NCBI GenBank assembly: GCA_009773635.1
Contig: WSYC01000016.1
Coordinates: 1-64,000 of the forward strand
Origin: Beijerinckiaceae bacterium
GTDB taxonomy: Bacteria > Pseudomonadota > Alphaproteobacteria > Rhizobiales > Beijerinckiaceae
DNA: 64,000 bases
Direction of reading: 5' to 3'
Shown: one piece after another, positions 18,699-27,873 of the stretch
Layout of the letters: each line of letters starts with the position of its first letter
How positions within the stretch are numbered: the stretch's first letter is position 1
Program-made: the position numbers and the translations under genes
Notes under the pieces: generated by a model
Told to the model about the DNA's origin: nothing
The model's input: the letters and a program-made list of their open reading frames with translations, nothing else
Databases searched by the model: none

Positions 18699-18730
18699 AA
18701 AGGCCTTGAGCACGCGCACAAGGCCTTTTT
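18699..18730 (+). terminator. Rho-independent terminator of rpmF
   Basis: Perfect stem aaggccttg / caaggcctt with a ten-base loop and a T run after it. It lies about 45 bp after the rpmF stop. Confidence 0.9.
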
Positions 18731-18759
18731 GTTGTGCCTGAAACAGTCTGCCGCTGGCG

Positions 18760-18954
18760 TCAGATGGTGCCGATCACTGTCAGGAAGCTGAGCGGCCGGG
18801 CCGAGGGCCTGTTGGCCAGGGCCGCGCCATAGGCGGCTTCACGCCGTTCGGCGATATCCTTGCGGCCGATGACCTTGCGCAGATCGCTGTCGCCATCCAC
18901 CATCAACTGCACCAGAAACTCGGTTGCGCGCCGCGGCGCATGATTGCTGTTCAT
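18760..18954 (-). CDS. Small hypothetical protein
   Basis: 64-residue frame starting MNSNHAPRRATEFLVQLMVDGDSDLRKVIGRKDIAERREAAY. GAAGG lies five bases before the ATG, a good ribosome site. The middle is charged and probably helical; the C-terminus is hydrophobic but too short for a confident membrane helix. The frame continues 53 codons upstream (to 19113), where another ATG gives MSTIKPLALYQIETFG; that extension could be real. I do not recognise a family. It faces the rpmF terminator and is divergent from the GGDEF-EAL gene. Confidence 0.45.
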   Translation of the reverse strand: MNSNHAPRRATEFLVQLMVDGDSDLRKVIGRKDIAERREAAYGAALANRPSARPLSFLTVIGTI

Positions 18955-19269
18955 GACCTTCTCCCGGTTGGAGCGATCCTGCGACTGACCGTGGCGGGGC
19001 ACGAGCCCCGTCCCGGGCTCGTTCCGGGACTGGAAATCCCGGATTCCGGCGCCGAATGTTTCGATCTGGTACAGGGCGAGGGGCTTGATTGTGCTCATGC
19101 CCGAAACTCGCAAATCGCATGCCGAATGCCGCTGCGAGGACCTCGTCTGTAAGCAAAGCTTTACCGTTCAAGTTGCATATTCGAGACGGGATTTCTCGTC
19201 GGGTCGCATTTCAGTCGTCGCCTCATGCTGCGGACGCCCGATATCAATGAAAGCCGACGCGGGGCTACG

Positions 19270-21018
19270 ATGGCACAAGACCCAGGGCAAGCGCTCGCCG
19301 ATCCGGCGCTGTCGAAGGATGACGGTTCCGAGATTCACGAGCCGGAAGCTGTGCACGATACCGGCGAGGACTTCGGCGACGCGACCTATTCCTGGAACAT
19401 CGAAACGGACCATATGACCTGGAGCGTCGACGCGGCGCCGCTTTTCGGACTTCGGGAAATGGCGTCGCTCGGCACCGGCACCAGCTTTGCCACGCTGGTC
19501 GATCAGGCAAGCCCGACCTCGCGGCACGCGGAAATCTTCGAGAGCGACCGCAAGGACCTCGGAACCGGCGTTCCCTTCGCCGCACGCTATCTCGTCAACC
19601 CGGCTCCCGGGGTCCGTTTCTGGGTCGAGGATACCGGGCGCTGGTTCGCCAACGAGGCCGGCAGACCGCGCCTTGTGCACGGCGTGTGCCGCCGGGTTCT
19701 CGCCCCGACCGCCGAAGAGCTGGCGATTGTCACGAAACGCCATTTCGACCCCGCAACCGGCGCGCTGACGCGGGCGGATTTCTGCAATTCACTCGCGCAT
19801 GCCATCGATGCCAATGCGAAAGATTCACGCGGGATCGTGGTGATGATGGTCGCCATCGACAACCTCGCGCAGCTCAACAAGACCTATGGCTATCAGGTGG
19901 GGGATGAAGTTATCGCCGCCATCGTTCGCCGCCTGCGCAGCACGATCCGCCGTCGGGATATTCTGGGGCGCTATGCGACCAACAAGATCGGCATCATTCT
20001 CGCGCCAAGCCTCGCCGAACACATGGAGTTCGTTGCAAGCCGCCTCGGCAGCGCCATCCGCTCGACGCCGATCGACACCAGCGCCGGGCCGATTTCGGCG
20101 GCGGTGCATATCGGCGGCGTCGCGGTGCCGCTTGAAGCCAAAACGACCATGGAAGCGCTGCACGCCTGCGAGGAAGCACTGACCGATGCCGGCGAGCGCC
20201 ACGACACCTCGTTCACCGCCTATTGCCGTAACCCCGATACGCAATCGAAACGCACCACCAACCGCGAATCGACCGATATTGTCCTCTCCGCCCTCAACGA
20301 GCGCCGCATCCGCTTGGCCTACCAGCCCATCATCGCCTCGCAGACCGGCGAGGTCGCGATGTATGAATCGCTGGTGCGCATGGTGACGCCGGAGGGCGAA
20401 TGGCTCGGCGCCGGGCATATCGTTCCGGTCGCGGAAAGGCTCGGCTTTCTCCACCTCATCGATCACCGCGTCGTGGAACTCGCGCTCGAGACCCTGCGGG
20501 AGCGGCCGGATATCGTCCTGACCGTGAATGTCGGGGTTGCCACCGCGCTGCACCCGGATTGGATGTCGGCCTTCCGCGCCCAGCTCGCGCTGGACCCCAG
20601 CGTCGCACGCCGCCTCATTGTCGAGATCACCGAGACATCGCTGATCGAGGATATCAACGCGGCGCGCACACTGATCGAGGGGATCAAGGAGCTTGGCGCC
20701 CGGGTTGCGATCGACGATTTCGGCGCCGGGCACACCTCGTTCCGCAACATGCGGCTGCTGCCGATCGACGTTCTGAAGATCGACGGGACCTTCATCAAGA
20801 ACCTCGCCCGCTCAGCCGACGATCGGTTCTTCGTGCAGACCCTGCTGCAGCTCGCCCGTCATCTCAAGATCGAGACAGTGGCGGAATGGGTCCAGGACGA
20901 GGAGACGGCAACGCTGCTCACATCCTGGCGTGTCGAATATCTCCAGGGCGATTTCCTCGGCAAGGCACACGACGGTGTGCCGCGCCACAAGGCCGACCCG
21001 CTCAAGTTGACCGCCTGA
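19270..21018 (+). CDS. PAS-GGDEF-EAL protein, probable c-di-GMP phosphodiesterase
   Basis: 582-residue cytosolic protein. An N-terminal PAS-like region (DATYSWNIETDHMTWSVDAAPLFG...GRWFANEAGRP) is followed by a GGDEF-fold domain whose active loop is degenerate (GRYATNKIGIIL replaces the GGDEF motif). This half should therefore not make c-di-GMP. The C-terminal EAL domain keeps ESLVR (EAL variant), the metal-site Asn in TVNVGVA, EITET, AIDDFGAGHTS, LKIDGTFIKNL and LQGDFL. Phosphodiesterase activity is thus plausible. No transmembrane segment is seen. The ATG is chosen over one 15 codons upstream; neither has a strong ribosome site. Confidence 0.88.
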   Translation: MAQDPGQALADPALSKDDGSEIHEPEAVHDTGEDFGDATYSWNIETDHMTWSVDAAPLFGLREMASLGTGTSFATLVDQASPTSRHAEIFESDRKDLGTGVPFAARYLVNPAPGVRFWVEDTGRWFANEAGRPRLVHGVCRRVLAPTAEELAIVTKRHFDPATGALTRADFCNSLAHAIDANAKDSRGIVVMMVAIDNLAQLNKTYGYQVGDEVIAAIVRRLRSTIRRRDILGRYATNKIGIILAPSLAEHMEFVASRLGSAIRSTPIDTSAGPISAAVHIGGVAVPLEAKTTMEALHACEEALTDAGERHDTSFTAYCRNPDTQSKRTTNRESTDIVLSALNERRIRLAYQPIIASQTGEVAMYESLVRMVTPEGEWLGAGHIVPVAERLGFLHLIDHRVVELALETLRERPDIVLTVNVGVATALHPDWMSAFRAQLALDPSVARRLIVEITETSLIEDINAARTLIEGIKELGARVAIDDFGAGHTSFRNMRLLPIDVLKIDGTFIKNLARSADDRFFVQTLLQLARHLKIETVAEWVQDEETATLLTSWRVEYLQGDFLGKAHDGVPRHKADPLKLTA

Positions 21019-21098
21019 GCATCGATCCCATGAAATCCGGCGCAAACAACTAGGCTTCGTTCAGGAGAAAGCGCCTCGCGCCTCCTCGCAAGGCCAGC

Positions 21099-21638
21099 CT
21101 ATTTGCCCTTTTTCTTGCCCGCATCTGCAGTTTCCGCATCACCCGATTTGCCGGCGCCGAAAGGTGCAAAGGCGCGCATGGCATCCTGGAAGATCGCCAT
21201 ATTGTTGCGCACCTGCTCTTCCATCGCGACCATCGGATTCTGCACGAAGGGGTTGGTCGGGAATGGATTGCCGCCAAAGCCCTTGGTGAACTGATCGCGC
21301 AGTTTCTGCTGATCGGTCATGAACTGGCCGAGCGAAAATTCCAGATACTTCGGCACCAGCGACTGCATATTATCGCCGTAGAACTGGATCAACTGCCGGA
21401 GAAACGTGATCGGCAGCAGGAACTGCCCCTTGTTCTCCTGCTCGAAAATAATCTGTGTCAGAACCGACCGCGTGATGTCATCACCGGACTTGGCGTCGGT
21501 CACGACGAAGTTCTCGCCCTGCCGAACCATCAACGCCAGATCCTCCAGCGTCACGTAGGAGCTGGTCCCGGTGTGGTAGAGGCGCCGGTTGGCATACTTT
21601 TTGATGACCGTCGGCTCTTTAGTACCAGTTTCCGCCAT
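21099..21638 (-). CDS. phaR: Polyhydroxyalkanoate synthesis repressor PhaR
   Basis: 179-residue DNA- and PHB-binding repressor that controls phasin and PHB genes. It shows the conserved N-terminal PHB-accumulation regulator domain (TVIKKYANRRLYHTGTSSYVTLEDLALMVRQGE) followed by the second conserved domain (ITRSVLTQIIFEQE...FLRQLIQFYGDNMQSLVP). A Gly/Asn/Pro-rich linker and a Lys tail follow. The ATG has ggagatgaa immediately upstream. It is divergent from phaA-phaB, as in many alphaproteobacteria, which fits local control. Confidence 0.95.
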   Translation of the reverse strand: MAETGTKEPTVIKKYANRRLYHTGTSSYVTLEDLALMVRQGENFVVTDAKSGDDITRSVLTQIIFEQENKGQFLLPITFLRQLIQFYGDNMQSLVPKYLEFSLGQFMTDQQKLRDQFTKGFGGNPFPTNPFVQNPMVAMEEQVRNNMAIFQDAMRAFAPFGAGKSGDAETADAGKKKGK

Positions 21639-21740
21639 TTCATCTCCACAATCCGGCGAAACGCCAACTTTCCGCATTATTTCATCGCGAATGGCCGAAG
21701 GGAAGCCCGGCTTTTTGGCCCAGCTATTCGAACAGCGCAA

Positions 21741-21750
21741 TGCAGGTGCA
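21741..21750. promoter_or_regulatory. Candidate PhaR-type TGCA site
   Basis: Between phaR and phaA lies tgcaggtgca, two TGCA boxes two bases apart. Known PhaR sites in alphaproteobacteria are TGC-rich. Downstream at 21774 is ttgacg, a possible phaA -35 box, but with a 19-base spacer to catagt. These are suggestions from sequence only. Confidence 0.3.
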
Positions 21751-21921
21751 ACCTTCTTAGCCTTGTTTCTCGCTTGACGATAGTTTCTTGGCAAGTCTCA
21801 TAGTCAGGACGGTTAAATCGGGGAAACCGAAGTCTGGATCAGGAAGCCTGGACCAGAGGGCGCGGGCACTCCCGCGAGCCCGACGAAACAGAGACCACAA
21901 GACCCTGGCGAGGAGAGAAGC

Positions 21922-23100
21922 ATGTCTGGAAATTCGATTGTTATCGCAAGCGCAGCCCGCACAGCTGTCGGCGCCTTCAATGGCGCCTTCGCTGATGTGC
22001 CGGCAGCGCAGCTTGGTGCTGCCGCAATCACCGGCGCACTGCAGCGCGCCGGGGTCGCCCCCGCCGAAGTCGACGAAGTAATTCTCGGCCAGGTTCTTTC
22101 GGCCAACCAGGGCCAGAACCCTGCGCGCCAGGCCGCCATGGCCGCCGGCATTCCGCAGGAAAAGACGGCCTGGGGCCTCAACCAGCTCTGCGGCTCGGGC
22201 CTCCGCACCATGGCGATCGGCATGCAGCAGATCGCCAATGGCGATGCGGACATCATCGTCGCCGGCGGCATGGAATCGATGACGCTGTCGCCGCACGTCG
22301 CCTACCTGCGCTCGGGCACCAAGATGGGTGAGCTGAAAATGCTCGACACCATGTTGCGCGATGGCCTGCTCGATGCCTTCCAAGGCTACCACATGGGCAA
22401 TACCGCCGAGAACGTCGCCGCCAAATGGCAGCTGACGCGCGACGAGCAGGATGCTTTCGCCGTCGGCTCGCAGAACAAGGCCGAAGCCGCCCAGAAGGCC
22501 GGCAAGTTCAAGGACGAGATCATCCCGTTCACGGTCAAGACCCGCAAGGGCGATATCATCGTCGATGCCGATGAATATCCCCGTCATGGCTCGACGCTGG
22601 AGACGATGGCCAAGCTCAAGCCGGCCTTCTCGAAAGAAGGCACCGTCACCGCCGGCAACGCCTCCGGCATCAATGACGGCGCGGCGGCTGCCGTGCTGAT
22701 GACCGAAGCCAATGCGGCAAAGCGCGGCATCACCCCGCTGGCCCGTATCGTTTCCTGGGCGACCTGCGGTGTCGATCCCGCGATCATGGGCACAGGCCCG
22801 ATCCCGGCCTCGCGCCGCGCGCTCGAAAAGGCCGGCTGGAAGATCGGCGATCTCGATCTCGTCGAAGCCAACGAGGCCTTCGCCGCACAGGCGCTGGCCG
22901 TCAACAAGGACATGGGCTGGGATCCGTCGATCGTCAACGTCAACGGCGGCGCGATCGCCATCGGCCATCCGATCGGTGCTTCGGGCGCGCGCATCCTCAA
23001 CACGCTGTTGTTCGAGATGCAGCGCCGGGGCGCGAAGAAGGGCCTCGCCACGCTGTGCATCGGCGGCGGCATGGGCGTCGCACTCTGCGTCGAGCGATAA
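21922..23100 (+). CDS. phaA: Acetyl-CoA acetyltransferase (beta-ketothiolase)
   Basis: First step of polyhydroxybutyrate synthesis: condenses two acetyl-CoA to acetoacetyl-CoA. The 392 residues have the acyl-enzyme C90 ([10 protein letters not shown]), the GHPIGASG His and the C-terminal CIGGGMG Cys. The start is set by aggaga six bases before ATG. phaB follows after a 109-bp spacer that contains an A-rich tract and a strong ribosome site, so the two are probably one operon. Confidence 0.96.
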   Translation: MSGNSIVIASAARTAVGAFNGAFADVPAAQLGAAAITGALQRAGVAPAEVDEVILGQVLSANQGQNPARQAAMAAGIPQEKTAWGLNQLCGSGLRTMAIGMQQIANGDADIIVAGGMESMTLSPHVAYLRSGTKMGELKMLDTMLRDGLLDAFQGYHMGNTAENVAAKWQLTRDEQDAFAVGSQNKAEAAQKAGKFKDEIIPFTVKTRKGDIIVDADEYPRHGSTLETMAKLKPAFSKEGTVTAGNASGINDGAAAAVLMTEANAAKRGITPLARIVSWATCGVDPAIMGTGPIPASRRALEKAGWKIGDLDLVEANEAFAAQALAVNKDMGWDPSIVNVNGGAIAIGHPIGASGARILNTLLFEMQRRGAKKGLATLCIGGGMGVALCVER

Positions 23101-23209
23101 AATCGCATTCAACGCCATGAATTGGGGGCAAAAGCCCCTTATTCAAACATTGAACTCTCAAAAATCTCAATAAAAAAAAGCCAAAAACAGCGTTCTAGGA
23201 GGAAGCATC

Positions 23210-23935
23210 ATGGCAAGGGTAGCATTGGTTACGGGCGGCTCGCGCGGCATCGGCGCGGCGATCTCCAAAGCGCTGAAGGCAGCGGGTTATTCGGTTGCGG
23301 CGTCCTACGCCGGCAACGATGCGGCGGCAGCCGCGTTCACGGCCGAAACCGGCATCAAGACCTACAAGTGGGACGTTTCGGACTACGACGCCTGCGTCGC
23401 CGGCATTGCCGCCGTCGAGGCGGATCTCGGCCCGGTCGAGGTGCTCGTCAACAACGCCGGCATCACCAAGGACGGCATGTTCCACAAGATGACAAAAGAC
23501 CAGTGGTATGGCGTCATCAACACCAACCTGAATTCACTGTTCAACATGACCCGCCCGATCTGGGAAGGCATGCGCGCCCGCAAGTTCGGTCGCGTCATCT
23601 GCATCTCCTCGGTCAACGGCCAGAAGGGGCAGATGGGGCAGGTGAACTATTCCGCCGCGAAAGCCGGTGACATCGGCTTTGTGAAGGCACTGGCACAGGA
23701 AGGCGCCAAGGCTGGCATCACCGTCAACGCGATCTGCCCCGGCTATATCGCGACGGAGATGGTGATGGCGATCGACCCCGCTATCGTTGAAAAGGCGATC
23801 CTGCCGCATATCCCGGTCGGTCGCCTCGGTCAGCCGGATGAAATCGCCCGCGCAGTGGTGTTCCTTGTCTCGGATGACGCCGGCTTCATCACGGGGTCGA
23901 CACTCTCCGCCAATGGCGGCCAGTACATGATCTGA
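23210..23935 (+). CDS. phaB: Acetoacetyl-CoA reductase
   Basis: NADPH-dependent SDR reducing acetoacetyl-CoA to R-3-hydroxybutyryl-CoA, the monomer of PHB. The 241 residues have TGGSRGIG (8-15), NNAGITKDG, the Ser in CISSVNGQKGQMGQ and Y147/K151. The QKGQMGQVNYSAAKAG segment is typical of PhaB. A near-perfect ribosome site (aggagg) lies eight bases upstream. A polymer synthase (PhaC) is not in the window. Confidence 0.95.
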   Translation: MARVALVTGGSRGIGAAISKALKAAGYSVAASYAGNDAAAAAFTAETGIKTYKWDVSDYDACVAGIAAVEADLGPVEVLVNNAGITKDGMFHKMTKDQWYGVINTNLNSLFNMTRPIWEGMRARKFGRVICISSVNGQKGQMGQVNYSAAKAGDIGFVKALAQEGAKAGITVNAICPGYIATEMVMAIDPAIVEKAILPHIPVGRLGQPDEIARAVVFLVSDDAGFITGSTLSANGGQYMI

Positions 23936-23963
23936 GCGCGCAGCGTTTGGTGGAAATCACTGG

Positions 23964-23989
23964 AAGGGCCGGGAAACCGGCCCTTTTCT
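23964..23989 (+). terminator. Rho-independent terminator of phaA-phaB
   Basis: Stem aagggccgg / ccggccctt around a gaaa tetraloop, with a T-rich tail. It ends the phaAB operon about 28 bp after the phaB stop. Confidence 0.9.
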
Positions 23990-24017
23990 TTTGGTCTGAT
24001 CCCCCTTATCCCGAGCT

Positions 24018-24890
24018 ATGTTCTCGCTTTCTCCCACAACGCCCGCCGGCCCAACTCTATGTGGTCTTGGTGCCATCCTGCTCTGGGGCCTGCTGGCTCT
24101 CCTGACCGCGGCAACCGAAGGCGTGCCGCCATTCCTGCTGACCGCCCTCACGTTCGCGATCGGCGGTGGGCTGGGTCTTGCCCTGCTCGCTGCGCGGGGC
24201 GAACTCGGCAAGCTCCGGCAACCTGTTCTTGCATGGCTGCTCGGAGTAGGCGGCCTCTTCGGTTCCCACGCACTCTACTTTGGTGCGCTGAAGAATGCGC
24301 CTCCGGCTGAAGCCAGTCTGATCGGCTATCTCTGGCCGCTGCTGATCGTGCTCATGTCCGGATTCCTGCCGAACGAGAAACTGAGCGGGCGGCACGTGGC
24401 AGGGGCGGCTATGGGGTTTACGGGCATCATCGCCCTGACGCTCGGAAAGGGCGGGATCGGGGGCGGGACTGCCCTCCCCCTCCTCGGCTACAGCCTCGCC
24501 TTCCTCTTCGCGCTCGCCTGGGCGAGCTATTCCGTCCTCTCGCGGCGGATGGCCGCGGTGCCGACCGAGGCCGTTGTCGGGTTTTGTCTCGTCACGGCCG
24601 CGCTCGCTGGCCTCGCGCATGTGGTGCTGGAGCCACTCGCCCTTCCCAGCGGCCTCAAGACATGGGGCGCAATCGTCGCCCTCGGGCTCGGCCCCGTCGG
24701 CGCGGCGTTCTTCCTGTGGGATATCGGCATGAAACGCGGCGACATCCGCTTTCTCGGTACCGCCTCCTATGCCGCACCGGTGATCTCGACACTGGCGCTG
24801 GTTCTCGCGGGTCGCGCCGAAGCCGGCTGGTCGCTGGCGCTTGCTTGCGCGCTCATTGTCGGCGGAGCAGTGATAGCACGCTCGAAATGA
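24018..24890 (+). CDS. DMT-superfamily (EamA) exporter, YddG-like
   Basis: 290-residue membrane protein with about ten hydrophobic helices in two EamA repeats. LCGLGAILLWGLLALLTAATEGVPPFLLTALTF starts repeat 1, with YLWPLLIVLMSGFLPNEKL at its end. The YLWP...E arrangement is like the aromatic amino acid exporter YddG, but the substrate is not certain. It starts just after the phaB terminator. The ribosome site is weak (gag). Confidence 0.82.
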   Translation: MFSLSPTTPAGPTLCGLGAILLWGLLALLTAATEGVPPFLLTALTFAIGGGLGLALLAARGELGKLRQPVLAWLLGVGGLFGSHALYFGALKNAPPAEASLIGYLWPLLIVLMSGFLPNEKLSGRHVAGAAMGFTGIIALTLGKGGIGGGTALPLLGYSLAFLFALAWASYSVLSRRMAAVPTEAVVGFCLVTAALAGLAHVVLEPLALPSGLKTWGAIVALGLGPVGAAFFLWDIGMKRGDIRFLGTASYAAPVISTLALVLAGRAEAGWSLALACALIVGGAVIARSK

Positions 24891-24907
24891 CGCGAAAGGC
24901 GATCTGA

Positions 24908-25666
24908 TCAGTCCGGCTTGCGCCAGTAGGCCGCCGTATAGAGATCGACAAACCCGAGCGAAGCGTAAAGACCGCGCGCGATCTCATTCTCGATCGCCGC
25001 CTGAAGAAAGATACGTTCCGCGCCGGCGCTTTTCGCCCAGGCGATGATGCCGGAAACCAGCACCCGCCCGAGGCCTTGCCCGCGACGATCGGGATCGACC
25101 ATCACCGAGCCGAATTCCGCCATGCCGCGATCGAGCGAGATCAGGGCGTAGGCTGCCGGCTGGCCGTCATGGTGAAGAGTCGCGTATCGTGTGGGCACCC
25201 GGATATTCTCGACGATGCCGCGCAAGGCGGCGGTATCGCGTTTTGCGCCTGTCTGCCAGCGACATGCACCTTCGATCCATGCCGCGGTTGGTGCGGCCTC
25301 AAGGTGCAGGGCATCGGGAATAGTCCCGGCTATCGCGGGTGCAATCATGCCAACAGACGCATCCTCCGGCCTGTAGCCACGCACGTCGAGATCGGTGCGG
25401 ATCGCCGTGCCGACAAGCGGCGACAGTCGGAACGAGGGGCGCAAGCCCGCCTCGGAGTAGAGCGCCTCAACATGCCGGATTTCAACATCATTGAGGGTTG
25501 CGCCCGGGCGCACGACGCAGGCCGAATTCGCGCGCCCTGAATACCCCCGGGCAAAGCGGCAAAGCCAATCCCCGACAACGAGGGTCTGGTGGCTCGGCCA
25601 TGCGTTCATCAGCCGCTCCTCGCAGGCCTGAACATCCACGAGCGCGCCAAAGAGTTGAGGGAACAT
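24908..25666 (-). CDS. GNAT family N-acetyltransferase
   Basis: 252-residue protein with a C-terminal GNAT fold: acetyl-CoA loop RRGQGLG in VMVDPDRRGQGLGRVLVSGI and a terminal LYASLGFVD strand. The N-terminal half (about 120 residues) has a weakly related fold, so this may be a double-GNAT protein with a degenerate first half. The acceptor is unknown. Its start is 2 bp after the cupin stop, so it is cotranscribed with the cupin gene. Confidence 0.8.
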   Translation of the reverse strand: MFPQLFGALVDVQACEERLMNAWPSHQTLVVGDWLCRFARGYSGRANSACVVRPGATLNDVEIRHVEALYSEAGLRPSFRLSPLVGTAIRTDLDVRGYRPEDASVGMIAPAIAGTIPDALHLEAAPTAAWIEGACRWQTGAKRDTAALRGIVENIRVPTRYATLHHDGQPAAYALISLDRGMAEFGSVMVDPDRRGQGLGRVLVSGIIAWAKSAGAERIFLQAAIENEIARGLYASLGFVDLYTAAYWRKPD

Positions 25667-25668
25667 CG

Positions 25669-26127
25669 CTATTTTCCCGCTCTTCCCATTCCGGGGTGCC
25701 AGCCGGGCGGCGCCATCTCGAACCCGTCAAACGAAAAGCCGGGCGAAACCGTACAGCCGACCAGCGACCACCCGCCCAGGCTCCTCGCACTCTGCCAATG
25801 CCCCGTTGGCACGACGATCTGCGGCCGCTGCCCGCCATCGAGCACCGGCCCTAGATGATGCACAACAGACTCCTGGCCGCTCTCGCTGACCGATACGATC
25901 ATCGGTGCACCCGCATACCAGTGCCAGATCTCGGTGGCATCAACCCGGTGCCAGGCCGATATCTCGCCGACTTTCAGAAGATAGTAGATCGCAGTGCCGA
26001 CCGAGCGACCGGCGGCATCCACCGCAGCGTCGCGAAAAGTCTCGCGGAAGTGCCCGCCTTCCGGGTGCGGCTTCAGATCGAGTAGCCGGATGATATCCTG
26101 AGCAGCGAAACTATCCATGGACGACAT
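25669..26127 (-). CDS. DUF985 cupin protein
   Basis: 152-residue cupin of the DUF985 family: LKPHPEGGHFRETFRD, TAIYYLLKVGEISAWHRVDATEIWHWYAGAP, WSLVGCTVSPGFSFDGFEMA. The His/Glu positions (HRVDATEIWHW) are likely metal ligands. The biochemical role of this family is not established. aggaaag lies about ten bases upstream of the first ATG; a second ATG three codons in is possible. A tandem 18-bp array ends about 20 bp upstream of the start. Confidence 0.85.
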   Translation of the reverse strand: MSSMDSFAAQDIIRLLDLKPHPEGGHFRETFRDAAVDAAGRSVGTAIYYLLKVGEISAWHRVDATEIWHWYAGAPMIVSVSESGQESVVHHLGPVLDGGQRPQIVVPTGHWQSARSLGGWSLVGCTVSPGFSFDGFEMAPPGWHPGMGRAGK

Positions 26128-26146
26128 CGAAGCAGTCTTTCCTGTC

Positions 26147-26266
26147 AGAAGGTGTTCTTGGCTTAGAAGGTGTTCTTGGCTTAGAAGGTGTTCTTGGCTT
26201 AGAAGGTGTTCTTGGCTTTGTTCTTGGCTTAGAAGGTGTTCTTGGCTTAGAAGGTGTTCTTGGCCT
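26147..26266. repeat. 18-bp tandem array copied from the gloB 3' end
   Basis: Unit agaaggtgttcttggctt. Full copies start at 26147, 26165, 26183, 26201, 26231 and 26249 (the last ends ...ggcct). A partial 12-bp copy lies at 26219-26230. The rightmost copy holds the real last codons of gloB (A-K-N-T-F-stop on the minus strand), and the others extend downstream of its stop. Copies look identical apart from the partial unit and the end variant, implying recent expansion. It fills most of the gloB-cupin spacer. It is not CRISPR: there are no spacers. Confidence 0.95.
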
Positions 26267-26966
26267 CGCGCCGGGCGGCAAACTCGGCTGCGTTGGCTGC
26301 CCGCACGAAGACGTTCGTCGCTTTTTCGTCCCCAACCGTTGTCGGCACGGTGAACTGACCGGCAGCGCGTGCCGCTTCGAACGTCTTCAATCGCGCGGCG
26401 ATGGCGGCATTGTCCGGCTCGATGTGGGCGCAGAACTTGGCGTTCGAGAGCGTGTATTCATGGCCGCAATAGATGCGCGTCGCATCCGGGAGGGCGGCAA
26501 TCCGCTTGACCGAGGCGTGAAGCGCATCCGCGGTGGAATCGAGCACGCGGCCACACCCCATCACAAACAGCACATCGGCGACGAAAATCACCTGCCCGGC
26601 CGCGAAATGATAGCTGACGTGATCGACGCAATGCCCCGGAGTCGCCCAGACATCGGCGCGGAGCGCGCCGACCTCGACGATATCGCCTTCATCGACATAG
26701 CGATCAGCACCGGGAACATCCGCCTTCGCCAGCACCGGCGCGATCACTCTGGCACCGTATTTGGCAACGAGCGGGGCGATGCCTTCGACATGGTCGAAGT
26801 GCCTGTGCGTGATCAGAATGAGGTCAAGCTTCCAGCCACGCCGAGCCAGCGCCGTCTCAATGGCAGTGGCCTCTGGCGCATCGATCGCCGCGACCACCCC
26901 GGTTTTCGGATCGCGGATCAGCACCCCGTAATTGTCGGAGCGGCACATAAAGAGTTCGATTTCCAT
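26247..26966 (-). CDS. gloB: Hydroxyacylglutathione hydrolase (glyoxalase II)
   Basis: Hydrolyses S-lactoylglutathione to D-lactate and glutathione in methylglyoxal detoxification. 239 residues from the chosen ATG. The metallo-beta-lactamase metal motif THRHFDH (H54, H56, D58, H59) and GHEYT are present. The C-terminal domain (NAKFCAHIEPDN...RARLKTFEAAR-like) is glyoxalase II type. The ATG at 26966 gives the usual MEIELFMC start; the frame continues 14 codons upstream. The stop codon lies in the first copy of the 18-bp array. Confidence 0.93.
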   Translation of the reverse strand: MEIELFMCRSDNYGVLIRDPKTGVVAAIDAPEATAIETALARRGWKLDLILITHRHFDHVEGIAPLVAKYGARVIAPVLAKADVPGADRYVDEGDIVEVGALRADVWATPGHCVDHVSYHFAAGQVIFVADVLFVMGCGRVLDSTADALHASVKRIAALPDATRIYCGHEYTLSNAKFCAHIEPDNAAIAARLKTFEAARAAGQFTVPTTVGDEKATNVFVRAANAAEFAARREAKNTF

Positions 26967-27098
26967 CAACCAATTCCCATATGATGAGTGCAACGCACCT
27001 TGCAGCACGCCACGTTTCTGTCAGGCTGATATAAGGGTGTTCAGCATGACTGGCACCCGGATTCGCGCAGCATCTCCCGGAAAACAAGATATTTCTTC

Positions 27099-27854
27099 AT
27101 GCATCTTGATGTCGTCGACCTCAAATCGTTTTATGCGAGCCCACTCGGCAATGTCGCTCAGCAGATGATCCTGCGCGGCATCCGCAGCCGGTGGGAAAAC
27201 CTGAGCGGCCTTGCGGTTCTGGGGCTCGGCTATGCCACACCCTATCTCGACGCTCTGCGTGAAGGCACGGAACGGACGCTGGCCTTCATGCCGGCACGTC
27301 AGGGGGTGATCGCCTGGCCGCCTGGCCAGCTCTCCTGCGCCAGCCTCGTCGAGGCCACCGATCTTCCCTTGCGCGATCAGGTTGTGGACCGCGTGCTCAT
27401 GGTCCATGCGCTCGAAACCTCCGACGATCCGGCGGCGCTGATGAGCGAGGTCTGGCGCGTTCTCGCGCCCGGCGGGCATATCATGATCATCGTGCCAAAC
27501 CGGCGCGGCCCCTGGGCACGGCTCGATACCACCCCCTTCGGGCATGGGCAGCCGTTTTCCAAACGTCAGCTGACCGGACTGATGCGACAGGCTCTGTTCA
27601 CGCCCACGCACTGGGGGGAGGCGCTGTTCATGCCGCCGATCCAGCGTCGGTTTTTCCTGCGGACAGCGATGGCCTGGGAGCGACTGGGCTCGAACCTGCC
27701 GCTGCCCTTCGCCGGGGTCTATGTCATCGAAGCGACGAAGCAGGTCTATCGCCCGGCGCTGGTGGGCAAAGCGGCCCGTGTTCGCGGCATTTTGCAGCCA
27801 ATGCTCGTTCCAACCGGCGGCGCGACAGCGGGCAAAGCTGCGTCAGCCGATTGA
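27099..27854 (+). CDS. Class I SAM-dependent methyltransferase
   Basis: 251-residue protein often found divergent from gloB in Hyphomicrobiales. The SAM motif I is LAVLGLGYATPYLDAL; the post-motif ALETSDDPAALMSEVWRVLAPGGHIMIIVPN is typical of Methyltransf_11 proteins. The C-terminal part (FFLRTAMAWERLGSNLPLPFAGVYVIEATKQVYRP) is specific to this group. The substrate is unknown. Its 3' end converges on metW with a 19-bp gap. Confidence 0.85.
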   Translation: MHLDVVDLKSFYASPLGNVAQQMILRGIRSRWENLSGLAVLGLGYATPYLDALREGTERTLAFMPARQGVIAWPPGQLSCASLVEATDLPLRDQVVDRVLMVHALETSDDPAALMSEVWRVLAPGGHIMIIVPNRRGPWARLDTTPFGHGQPFSKRQLTGLMRQALFTPTHWGEALFMPPIQRRFFLRTAMAWERLGSNLPLPFAGVYVIEATKQVYRPALVGKAARVRGILQPMLVPTGGATAGKAASAD

Positions 27855-27873
27855 AGCTCAATAAATTAGCCAG

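Noticed and set aside
26147-26266. Possible CRISPR array
   Set aside because: Units are directly adjacent without spacers and derive from the gloB 3' end.
26111-26335. 74-codon minus-strand ORF encoding KPRTPS repeats
   Set aside because: It is only the 18-bp array read in another frame; no independent start signal or conserved domain.
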